The translations under genes and the position numbers were made by a program. From contig PWOA01000040.1 in assembly GCA_003564155.1 (NCBI GenBank), positions 1-32,196 on the forward strand: 32,196 nucleotides of DNA, read 5' to 3'. Under the pieces are notes generated by a model. That model saw only the letters and a list, made by a program, of their open reading frames with translations, did not search any database and had not been told where the DNA came from. Origin of the DNA: Candidatus Cloacimonadota bacterium (GTDB taxonomy: Bacteria; Cloacimonadota; Cloacimonadia; Cloacimonadales; PWNZ01). This document shows positions 25,433 to 32,196 of this stretch, in pieces. The stretch's first letter is position 1; each line of letters opens with the position of its first letter.

Positions 25433-25541
25433 TTATCAAAACCAGCATATCGACTTAATTAGTAAATATAAATCTTGTTAAGTTTAATGATTGGAGTAAA
25501 AAACATTTTGGATAACTAAGATTAAACGAAGGAGTAGAATT

Positions 25542-26915
25542 TTGTGTGGAATAATTGGAGTATTTGACGCAGATACGGGATGTCAAAATAAATATAATTC
25601 GCAAGATTACGCCATGCTTGGCTTATTTGCAGAACAACATAGAGGCCAGGAGAGCTGCGGAATGGCTGTTAGTGACGGTGGTGTGTTTAAATTAAAAAAA
25701 GAGATGGGTCTGGTAAAGCAAGTATTTACACCGGAAGTATTATCTCAACTCAAAGGGAGAATAGCCGTAGGCCATGTTCGCTATCCGACGAGAGGATCAG
25801 CAACTCACTACAATTCGCAACCTCATGTCGTAGAAACATTAGCAGGACCTTCGTTTGCTCTCGCAAGCAATGGAGACATTGTAAATTATTCTCAAATTAG
25901 AAGTGAACTGGAAGACCAAGGTGTGTACTTTGCCAGTGATAATGACGGCGAACTGCTAATCAAATATATTGTTTATCAGGTTGATAAAAAAGGCAAATCT
26001 ATAGTTGAAGCTATAAAGCTATTAATGGAAAATATCAAAGGAGCTTATTCTACCGTTTTAGCAACCAGAGATGCTCTTTATATGTTTAGAGATCCTCAAG
26101 CTATACGACCGATGGTTTGGGGTAAGACAGATGATAATGTTTATATAGCAGCTTCAGAAAGCTGTGCTCTAAACATCTTAGGAATCTACGATTTTGACGA
26201 AGTTAATGCCGGAGAAATTATTATCGTAACAAATAATGGCACTGAAAAAATCTTAGGTGTAGATGATCGAAACAAGATAAATCTATGTCATTGTATTTTC
26301 GAACATATATATTTTTCTAGACCGGATAGCTACAATTTCAAAGAAAATATCTATATGGTCAGAGAATGTATCGGAAGTTTATTAGCTGATTTAGACGATT
26401 TTGATGCAGATATGGTAATTCCTGTCCCTGATTCTGCAAATTTCATGGCTATTGGTTACACCAGGAAAAAACAAATTCCATTTGAAATGGGTCTAATTCG
26501 AAATCACTACGTAGGAAGAACATTTATCAAACCCGAACAAACTATTCGGGACGAAGGTGTTCAACATAAATACAATGCTTTACCAAACTTTTTTGAAGGG
26601 AAAAAAATTATATTAGTTGACGATTCCCTAGTCAGGGGAACTACGATAAAAAAAATTATTGACCTCATCCTACGGGCAGGCGCCAAAGAAGTTCATTTAA
26701 GAATTGGTTCTCCACCGGTCAAATATTCATGTTTCTACGGTATAGATACTCCTACTAAGGAAGAATTGATTGCCAACAGAAAATCGCTCGAAGGTATTAG
26801 AGAATATATTGGCGCTGATACTCTAAAATACTTGCCGGTTAATTTGCTCAAAAATATCGTTTCTAAACCTGATAATTATTGTTCTGCTTGCTTTACCGGT
26901 GATTACCCAATTTAA
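25542..26915 (+). CDS. purF: Amidophosphoribosyltransferase
   Basis: This 457-aa enzyme makes phosphoribosylamine from PRPP and glutamine, the first committed step of purine synthesis. The N-terminal Ntn-hydrolase domain begins M-C2-GIIGVFD, so only Met removal is needed to free the catalytic Cys and no propeptide exists. The phosphoribosyltransferase domain has the PRPP loop ILVDDSLVRGTT (about 357-368). C251, C397, C447 and C450 (CIFEH, YSCFYG, YCSAC) fit the [4Fe-4S]-bearing B. subtilis class, which suits an anaerobe. The start is TTG at 25542 behind GGAG at 25531. The start is certain because Cys must be second. Confidence 0.97.
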   Translation: MCGIIGVFDADTGCQNKYNSQDYAMLGLFAEQHRGQESCGMAVSDGGVFKLKKEMGLVKQVFTPEVLSQLKGRIAVGHVRYPTRGSATHYNSQPHVVETLAGPSFALASNGDIVNYSQIRSELEDQGVYFASDNDGELLIKYIVYQVDKKGKSIVEAIKLLMENIKGAYSTVLATRDALYMFRDPQAIRPMVWGKTDDNVYIAASESCALNILGIYDFDEVNAGEIIIVTNNGTEKILGVDDRNKINLCHCIFEHIYFSRPDSYNFKENIYMVRECIGSLLADLDDFDADMVIPVPDSANFMAIGYTRKKQIPFEMGLIRNHYVGRTFIKPEQTIRDEGVQHKYNALPNFFEGKKIILVDDSLVRGTTIKKIIDLILRAGAKEVHLRIGSPPVKYSCFYGIDTPTKEELIANRKSLEGIREYIGADTLKYLPVNLLKNIVSKPDNYCSACFTGDYPI

Positions 26916-26957
26916 TGAAATGATGATCGCTTTTTATCTCATCAAGGAGAATTTCTT

Positions 26958-27956
26958 ATGAATTTAGACCAACTTAAAACTATCTTAAAAAGCTTTCGAA
27001 AGAAAAAGGTGTTAGTTGTTGGGGATGTTATGGTTGATCATTATCTGTGGGGTAGCGTAGAACGTATATCACCTGAAGCACCTGTTCCAGTCGTTGAGGT
27101 ATCTAAGGAAGAATACCGTCTAGGTGGTGCAGCTAATGTAGCACTCAATATTAAAGCTTTAGGAGCTGAACCATTTTTAATAGGAGTAACCGGTAATGAC
27201 TCAAATTATTCTCGAATCTGTCATTTAATGAAAGACAAGCAAATTCAAAGTGATTATTTGTTAAAAGACAGCAAAAGACCAACAACTTTAAAAAGTAGGA
27301 TTATAGCTCACAGTCAACAAGTTATTCGTATAGATCATGAATCAAAGTCTGATATTGAAGATGATAAAGTTAGTGAATTAGTAAATATTTTTCATGATTT
27401 GAGTGATAATATAGATGTAATAGTATTGCAAGATTATAATAAAGGAGTTCTCACTCCACAGGTAATCAGATTCATCATAGAAGAGGCTAATAAAAAGGGA
27501 ATAATAGTTGCTGTAGATCCAAAGTTCAAGAATTTTTTCGAGTACAAAAACTGTACTATCTTCAAACCAAATCTAGCTGAATTACAAAAAAATACAGGTT
27601 ATCCTATCGAAAACGATTACTGCATGGACCAAGCTGCTGAGAATATTTTAACTAAACTACAGGCTGCTGTTTTAATTGTAACCAGAGGTGAAAAAGGACT
27701 CACTATATATCAAAAAAGTAAAAAACGACATGACACCCCCACTTTTGCTCAACAAATTTTTGATGTTTCAGGTGCGGGAGATACTGTTATTAGCACTGTT
27801 TCTTTAAGTTTATCTTGTGGAGTGAATATTAATCAAGCTGCAGAAATAGCTAATCATGCTGCCGGAGCCGTATGTAGTAAAATTGGAATTCAACCTGCTT
27901 ATTACGAGGATATTGTTGATTCTTATATCAAGTACAATAAGCTGTGTATAAAATGA
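26958..27956 (+). CDS. rfaE1: D-glycero-beta-D-manno-heptose-7-phosphate kinase (RfaE1)
   Basis: A 332-aa PfkB/ribokinase-type sugar kinase. Evidence is VVGDVMVDHYLWGSVERISPEAPVP near the N-terminus, RLGGAANVALNIKALG (about 54-69) and the catalytic DVSGAGDT (269-276, base D275). The ISPEAPVPVVEV segment is specific to the heptose kinase of lipopolysaccharide core synthesis. It lacks the C-terminal adenylyltransferase domain of bifunctional HldE, so that step must be encoded elsewhere. AAGGAG stands eight bases before the ATG. It ends the plus-strand run and converges on nadD, and it supports an LPS-bearing outer membrane. Confidence 0.94.
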   Translation: MNLDQLKTILKSFRKKKVLVVGDVMVDHYLWGSVERISPEAPVPVVEVSKEEYRLGGAANVALNIKALGAEPFLIGVTGNDSNYSRICHLMKDKQIQSDYLLKDSKRPTTLKSRIIAHSQQVIRIDHESKSDIEDDKVSELVNIFHDLSDNIDVIVLQDYNKGVLTPQVIRFIIEEANKKGIIVAVDPKFKNFFEYKNCTIFKPNLAELQKNTGYPIENDYCMDQAAENILTKLQAAVLIVTRGEKGLTIYQKSKKRHDTPTFAQQIFDVSGAGDTVISTVSLSLSCGVNINQAAEIANHAAGAVCSKIGIQPAYYEDIVDSYIKYNKLCIK

Positions 27957-27978
27957 TAATCGTTACTTAGCTTAAGTT

Positions 27979-28009
27979 GTTATATTAATCAGGTGATGAT
28001 TGATATAAC
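27979..28009. repeat. 13-bp near-perfect inverted repeat between rfaE1 and nadD
   Basis: GTTATATTAATCA (27979-27991) pairs with 27997-28009 with one T-G wobble, around the loop GGTGA. It covers the last codons of nadD and the 3' flank of rfaE1. It may serve as a shared terminator for the convergent genes, but neither side has a clean T-tract directly after the stem. Confidence 0.4.
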
Positions 28010-28572
28010 CCGTGAGTTTTAATATACTCAGATACTTCCAATGGTACTAAGTCACTTATATCATTACCGGTAAACACTCGTTCACGTATAAGACTTGAAG
28101 ATATCTCAACTGGTTCAATGTTTATGATTCTTATCCGTTCAAGATAATCAACTTTTGTTAAGTCTGTATTCGTCTTACGATTGACTGCAACAATATTTAC
28201 ATTCTCTAACAACCATCGATAATCATACCAGGTTGTCAACTGAGTTATATTGTCAGCACCAATAATCAAAAACACGTTATCATTTGGGAACTGTTGTTGA
28301 TTTTTTTTAATCAAATGCTTAGTAAAACTTTTTTTATTACTAGTATAATCAAGTTTTGATGGATAAAAATGGGGATAATTATCAACAGCTAATTCTACCA
28401 TTATCATCCGGTGAAAAAAAGCAGTGATTTGATCAGGCAGCTTATGTGGAGGGTTAGATGAAGGGGCAAAATATACCCGATCAAGTGGAACCTGTTTTGC
28501 TGATTCAACAGCTACTGCCAAATGTCCATAATGGATAGGATCAAATGTTCCTCCTAATACACCGATATTCAT
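27985..28572 (-). CDS. nadD: Nicotinate-nucleotide adenylyltransferase
   Basis: A 195-aa enzyme that joins ATP and nicotinate mononucleotide to form deamido-NAD. It has the nucleotidyltransferase signature GVLGGTFDPIHYGHLAVA (with the HxGH-type HYGH), VYFAPSSNPPHK, LIIGADNITQLTTWYDY and the C-terminal ISSSLIRERV. Length is normal. The ribosome site before the ATG at 28572 is poor. It is the last gene of the M18 peptidase-unknown-bamD-nadD run on the minus strand. Confidence 0.96.
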   Translation of the reverse strand: MNIGVLGGTFDPIHYGHLAVAVESAKQVPLDRVYFAPSSNPPHKLPDQITAFFHRMIMVELAVDNYPHFYPSKLDYTSNKKSFTKHLIKKNQQQFPNDNVFLIIGADNITQLTTWYDYRWLLENVNIVAVNRKTNTDLTKVDYLERIRIINIEPVEISSSLIRERVFTGNDISDLVPLEVSEYIKTHGLYQSSPD

Positions 28573-28677
28573 AACTTAAAACTACAATTCTGTCTTTTAG
28601 AATATTTTTTGAGTTATATTAATGTAAGGATACTGTGCAAAGCAATTCTTTATCTTTACACAATACCCTTCTTAATA

Positions 28678-29463
28678 TCACTCAAAGGTTCTGCTAATCA
28701 GCCTTTGTATACGGTTTGTTTCCGTTGTTTGAGGATAGTGGTCATTCAATGAATGTAACATACGCAGAGCGTTATTTTGATTCTTACGTTCAATATAAAT
28801 CAATGCTGAATAGTATCTGGATTTTTTGTCAATTTCGTTCCTGTTGCCCAACTCAATGATTTCATTGAAATACATAATAGCTGCACTATAATCGTACAAG
28901 CGATAATAGATATAACCATTATTATACTTCTTCTCCAACAATTTGAACTGAGCTTTTTGAACATATTCAATCGCTTGTGATCTTTTGTCAGCAAAAGGAT
29001 ATCTATCCAAATATGACTCAAAAGCATCAATGGCTGCGGTTGTCTCTTTTTGACAATAATGAGGATTCAGTGATAGATTAAAATATGACTCTCCTATTCT
29101 ATAATAAGCCAAATGAATTTTATTGTGCTCAGGGAAAAGTCTGATTAATTCCCGGTACTCAAAAACTGCTTCATCATAACGACTCATATTAAAATATGAT
29201 TCCGCCAGCCTAAATTGAGCTTGTGGAGTATGTCTTGAACTTCTTTCAAAAACTACTTCTAAGTAATAATCGGCAGCCCTATTATAACGACCTGCATCAT
29301 AATTAGTATTTGCTCGTTCCATCTTTTCCTGAACTGACATAGTTCTTCTTGCTTTTGCGCCGCTGCAAGCTGTTATAAATATTATTAATGCAATCAATAG
29401 AAGCGATGCTATTCTATTTAACTTATAATATAATTCTGTATTTTTAACCGGATGTCTACCCAC
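28678..29463 (-). CDS. bamD: BamD-like outer-membrane assembly lipoprotein
   Basis: A 261-aa tetratricopeptide lipoprotein. The start is GTG at 29463, five bases after GGAGG; the ATG four codons upstream overlaps that site and is rejected. The signal (LLLIALIIFITA) ends in a lipobox at Cys33. TPR-like helix pairs follow: RANTNYDAGRYNRAADYYLEV, AQFRLAESYFNMSRYDEAVFEY and AYYRIGESYFNL, then AIDAFESYLDRYP, in the pattern of BamD/YfiO. BamD supports folding of outer-membrane barrels by the Bam complex, so it serves proteins like the two barrels encoded at 19.9-22.5 kb. A related TPR lipoprotein cannot be ruled out. Confidence 0.85.
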   Translation of the reverse strand: MGRHPVKNTELYYKLNRIASLLLIALIIFITACSGAKARRTMSVQEKMERANTNYDAGRYNRAADYYLEVVFERSSRHTPQAQFRLAESYFNMSRYDEAVFEYRELIRLFPEHNKIHLAYYRIGESYFNLSLNPHYCQKETTAAIDAFESYLDRYPFADKRSQAIEYVQKAQFKLLEKKYNNGYIYYRLYDYSAAIMYFNEIIELGNRNEIDKKSRYYSALIYIERKNQNNALRMLHSLNDHYPQTTETNRIQRLISRTFE

Positions 29464-29569
29464 TAATTCCTCCATACTTTAGTGTAAAGATCGGAATATC
29501 TCGTCTATAACAAACAATAATGTTATGAGAAGTTATAATTAAACAATTCATGCTAAAATGTCCAACGTA

Positions 29570-30103
29570 TTAATCAACAAAATATAACAAATAAACCAAG
29601 CCACCTACAATGGCGGTAATTAAAACCGGATCATACCACTTCATCCCACCTGAATATTGTTCCGGCAAAGATTTAAGACTAAGAGTTCGATAGTCTTTTA
29701 TCTGCCCTTCAGGATATTTTGTTACTTGGTAATTAAATCTATTGATAGTTTCCTTCTTTATCGTTCTTGAAAATATTTTCTTGTGCTCTACGATTTGAGT
29801 GATTACGTAATGTGATATAGAAATCATTAAATATTCATCCGTCGGATTTTCATACAACCGATAATTATCTTCAAATAATCTTTGTTTAAACAAATCGGTT
29901 ATAGCAGTTGTATATTTACCTGTATTGATATTCAATATAATGGGAACATCTAAACTGTATTGGCCATAGAATTTCTCAACTACCTGTATAGGGATTTGAT
30001 TATCCGTATAATAATCTTCTATGCTTGATGTAGAGACATCAAGACCGGTTAGCTGTCCCAATATTAGTAAAAGACCAAGAAATCCAACAAGATGTTTCGT
30101 CAT
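29570..30103 (-). CDS. Exported protein of unknown function with C-terminal membrane anchor
   Basis: A 177-aa protein with an N-terminal signal-like segment (LVGFLGLLLILGQLTG) and a hydrophobic C-terminal stretch (VLITAIVGGLVYLLYFV). The part between looks like a small alpha/beta domain (VPIILNINTGKYTTAI, YLMISISHYVITQIVEH). Its ATG overlaps the stop of the M18 aminopeptidase gene by four bases (ATGA), so the two are translated in a coupled way. I do not recognise the family. Both ends would anchor it in the inner membrane with the domain outside. It precedes bamD, suggesting an envelope role, which is inference. Confidence 0.75.
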   Translation of the reverse strand: MTKHLVGFLGLLLILGQLTGLDVSTSSIEDYYTDNQIPIQVVEKFYGQYSLDVPIILNINTGKYTTAITDLFKQRLFEDNYRLYENPTDEYLMISISHYVITQIVEHKKIFSRTIKKETINRFNYQVTKYPEGQIKDYRTLSLKSLPEQYSGGMKWYDPVLITAIVGGLVYLLYFVD

Positions 30104-31506
30104 TTGTCTTTAAGATAAAAAACACTATAAGCTTTATAAGTTGAATAAAGATCAGCTTTTGATATTATCTCGTATGGTGCATGCATACCTAATACACCTG
30201 TACCACAATCAATTACATCAGCTCCATGAACTGCTAAAAACTTTGCAATTGTTCCTCCTCCGCCTTGATCAACCTTACCTAAAGCTCCTAATTGCCAATT
30301 AACTTGCTCTTTGTCAAAAAGACGAATAAGTTTGGCAATAAACTCTGAATGTGCATCATTTGATCCACCTTTACCTCTAACACCTGTAAATTTTGTTATA
30401 CTAACACCTTGTCCCATAATAACAGCATTATCTTTCTCGTGCACCGATGGAAAATTTGGATTTATTGCTGCATTGACATCAGCCGATAATATCTGACTAT
30501 TCATTAAAGTCTTCCTAACAGCATAACTGTCATATTGTTCTCCGTTTGTCTTTAATAACTCACAAATAAAATCTACAAACTGGGATGATCTTGCACCGGT
30601 ATTTCCTTCACTACCAACCTCTTCTTTGTCGGAAAAGAAAACTACTGATGTTCTGGAATGCTTACCGGATTTTGCAGCTAAAAGAGCTTTAAGTGAGGTA
30701 TAGGCACAGACTCTGTCATCGTGACCATAACCTGCTATCATACTTCTATCTAAACCTGTATCCCTGGCTTTTCCAGCTGGAACTAACTCTAACTCTGCAC
30801 TTAAAAGATCCGATTCTGTAATACCATAACGTTCATGTAATAACACCAAAGCTTGATATTTTACAGCTTCTTTAACACCATTATCAAGATGAGGTATTGA
30901 AGTAAATATTACATTCATTTGTGATGCATCAATAGCATCTTTAACATTTTTTTTAAGCTGGTCAGCTCCTAGGTGAGGTAATAAATCGGGCATAATAAAA
31001 ACTGGATCATCCTCTTCCTCACCTATCGTTATATTAACTAACTCGCCATCTCTTTTGATAACAACACCATGCAATGCTAAAGGTGTTGACATCCATTGAT
31101 ATTTCTTGATACCGCCATAATAATGGGTTCTCATCATACCTAAACTGGTTATAGAATCTTCATAAAGCGGATTCTGTTTAAGATCTACACGTGGTGTATC
31201 TATATGAGGTGCTACTACGTTAACTCCCTCCATGATAGGTTTATTACCTATTACAGCGGCTAACATACTTTTATTATGATAAACTGTAAATACTCGTTTA
31301 TCATTAGCTGATTTGCTCATTTCTACAAAATTATTGTTATTAAGAACTTCTCGAGTATAGTTAATAGTTTCTCTAACTGTCTTACAATTACTAAGAAAAC
31401 TCTTGTAACCTTCGGCAAAATCAAAAGCCTCTTTTTTTTCCTTTTCGGAAGAAGCTTTCCAAAAATTCGTCTTTTCGTAAATTAATTTTTCCTTTGTACC
31501 TTTCAC
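30100..31506 (-). CDS. M18 family zinc aminopeptidase
   Basis: A 468-aa cytoplasmic peptidase of family M18 (aspartyl aminopeptidase clan MH). Zinc ligands and catalytic residues appear in order: His in VVAPHIDTPRVDL, Asp in AGYGHDDRVCAYTS, Glu-Glu in DKEEVGSEGNTG, Asp in SADVNAA, and HAPYEIISKADL near the end. The long conserved YYGGIKKYQWMSTPLALHG stretch is typical. The start is GTG at 31506 behind GGGAGG; the ATG at 31518 overlaps this site. It begins the minus-strand run and overlaps the next gene by four bases. It removes N-terminal residues, probably acidic or neutral, in peptide turnover. Confidence 0.94.
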   Translation of the reverse strand: MKGTKEKLIYEKTNFWKASSEKEKKEAFDFAEGYKSFLSNCKTVRETINYTREVLNNNNFVEMSKSANDKRVFTVYHNKSMLAAVIGNKPIMEGVNVVAPHIDTPRVDLKQNPLYEDSITSLGMMRTHYYGGIKKYQWMSTPLALHGVVIKRDGELVNITIGEEEDDPVFIMPDLLPHLGADQLKKNVKDAIDASQMNVIFTSIPHLDNGVKEAVKYQALVLLHERYGITESDLLSAELELVPAGKARDTGLDRSMIAGYGHDDRVCAYTSLKALLAAKSGKHSRTSVVFFSDKEEVGSEGNTGARSSQFVDFICELLKTNGEQYDSYAVRKTLMNSQILSADVNAAINPNFPSVHEKDNAVIMGQGVSITKFTGVRGKGGSNDAHSEFIAKLIRLFDKEQVNWQLGALGKVDQGGGGTIAKFLAVHGADVIDCGTGVLGMHAPYEIISKADLYSTYKAYSVFYLKDK

Positions 31507-32042
31507 GATACCTCCCATATTTACTACTATTTAACATTATGTTCAATATCTATTCAATCGTGTTAGTGTCAATTATTATTTAAATAGATACAGATCAACT
31601 TAACTCCATTGTTTTATGATATGTTAACACTGAACGTAAATCATTGATAAAGTAGTTAAGGTATACGATTATCCATAGAGTCGGTCGCTGCGTAAGCTAG
31701 TAGACTAAGATTAGTGGTGTCAATGCACTAGGAGAATGTTACCGGAAATTGTGGATCAAATGACAACACATGAACTATAGCCCGGTAAACTTACTCTGGA
31801 AATGTATCCGGACCAGCTCCGGTTAAATATTGCTCCGTACTTCACTGGATAACCTAGTCTGGAAGGCTTTAGGGTCATTTTTACTACGTTTTCCTGATTA
31901 AAGGTTTTTGAGATCTGGCTATTTCATAAATGTTCCCATACTTAATAGTTTTAACTGGATACTTATAAATTCAAATACACAATAACTAGAATACAGAGAT
32001 GTTTTTCATAATTTTTATCTCTTCTAGAATTACTTAAACTAC
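31507..32042. other. Intergenic region without intact gene
   Basis: This region upstream of the M18 gene must hold its promoter. Bases 31680-31890 look less AT-rich than the flanks and show short hairpins such as CCGGA/TCCGG at 31810-31824. On the minus strand the same bases translate to a broken frame of about 40 residues (LKPSRLGYPVKYGAIFNRSW) interrupted by stops. It may be a decayed gene or a structured RNA; I cannot decide. Confidence 0.35.
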
Positions 32043-32109
32043 TAGCTTACCATTAGGGAGAGTAGGAGTCGAATGGTATCCGACTCCTACTCTCCCTAAT
32101 GGTAAGCTA
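32043..32109. repeat. Perfect 29-bp inverted repeat with 9-base loop
   Basis: Bases 32043-32071 (starting TAGCTTACCATTAGGGAG) are exactly complementary to 32081-32109, around the loop AATGGTATC (32072-32080). The match stops sharply on both sides, since the next bases do not pair. It is too long and too perfect for chance. It may be a mobile-element end, a dispersed palindromic repeat or a very strong terminator; a cloning or assembly fold-back is a less likely option. No T-tract follows on the plus strand. Confidence 0.85.
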
Positions 32110-32196
32110 TTGGTAACAGTAGTGTCTCAAATGTTGGTGTAAATTCCACCTCATTATTACCGGCTTTTAGATAAAGACCAGCTTAGCCCTTTATGG

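Noticed and set aside
31680-31900. Possible tRNA, tmRNA or RNase P RNA in the less AT-rich patch
   Set aside because: No cloverleaf, no tmRNA ends and no conserved RNase P core segments could be found by eye.

Overview
The window is AT-rich (about two-thirds A+T by eye) bacterial chromosome. Two secreted proteins end in the NYPNPFNP-type C-terminal domain linked to type IX secretion. There are also a PorV/PorQ-like outer-membrane protein, a helix-hairpin-helix protein with a barrel-like body, BamD, a heptose-phosphate kinase and a glutaminyl-tRNA synthetase. Together these suggest a Gram-negative, probably anaerobic member of the Fibrobacteres-Chlorobi-Bacteroidetes superphylum. Candidatus Cloacimonadota is my best guess, from the style of the proteins only. 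I saw no tRNA, rRNA, CRISPR array, prophage or recognisable insertion sequence.

Layout. 1-3.3 kb: the 3' end of a secreted protein gene, a strong palindrome, a GNAT acetyltransferase and a second secreted protein with its own intrinsic terminator. 3.3-9.4 kb: a plus-strand arsenic/thiol-redox cluster. In order it holds arsR with a palindromic operator-promoter, an AhpD-like protein with a Cys-rich tail, a possible 49-aa ORF, the acr3 arsenite efflux gene, a DUF318/ArsP-type permease, a small CPKC thioredoxin-fold protein, a lipoprotein joining a SurA-N-like helical region to thioredoxin, an ArsF-like CxxC protein and an ArsG-like (CcdA/DsbD fold) membrane protein. 9.4-11.3 kb, minus strand: a guanine-deaminase-like enzyme, a SAM methyltransferase and a SEL1-repeat lipoprotein.

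11.7-17.0 kb, plus strand: gltX and glnS (abutting), a Cof-type HAD phosphatase, a small exported protein and a prepilin peptidase. 17.3-23.0 kb, minus strand: a response regulator, a PorV/PorQ-like protein, the helix-hairpin-helix barrel protein, an AI-2E/PerM permease and a DUF512 radical-SAM protein. 23.3-28.0 kb, plus strand: der, plsY, purF and rfaE1. 28.0-31.5 kb, minus strand: an M18 aminopeptidase, a translationally coupled unknown protein, bamD and nadD. The last about 0.7 kb has no intact gene but carries a perfect 29-bp inverted repeat.

The most system-like segment is the arsenic cluster. It pairs inorganic arsenite sensing and efflux (ArsR, Acr3) with genes resembling the organoarsenical ArsF/ArsG module and several CxxC thiol proteins on both sides of the membrane. 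The known parts are established families; the SurA-N/thioredoxin lipoprotein and the Cys-tailed AhpD-like protein are the less ordinary members. Many genes start at GTG or TTG behind a strong Shine-Dalgarno sequence, so starts were set by that signal rather than by the longest reading frame.
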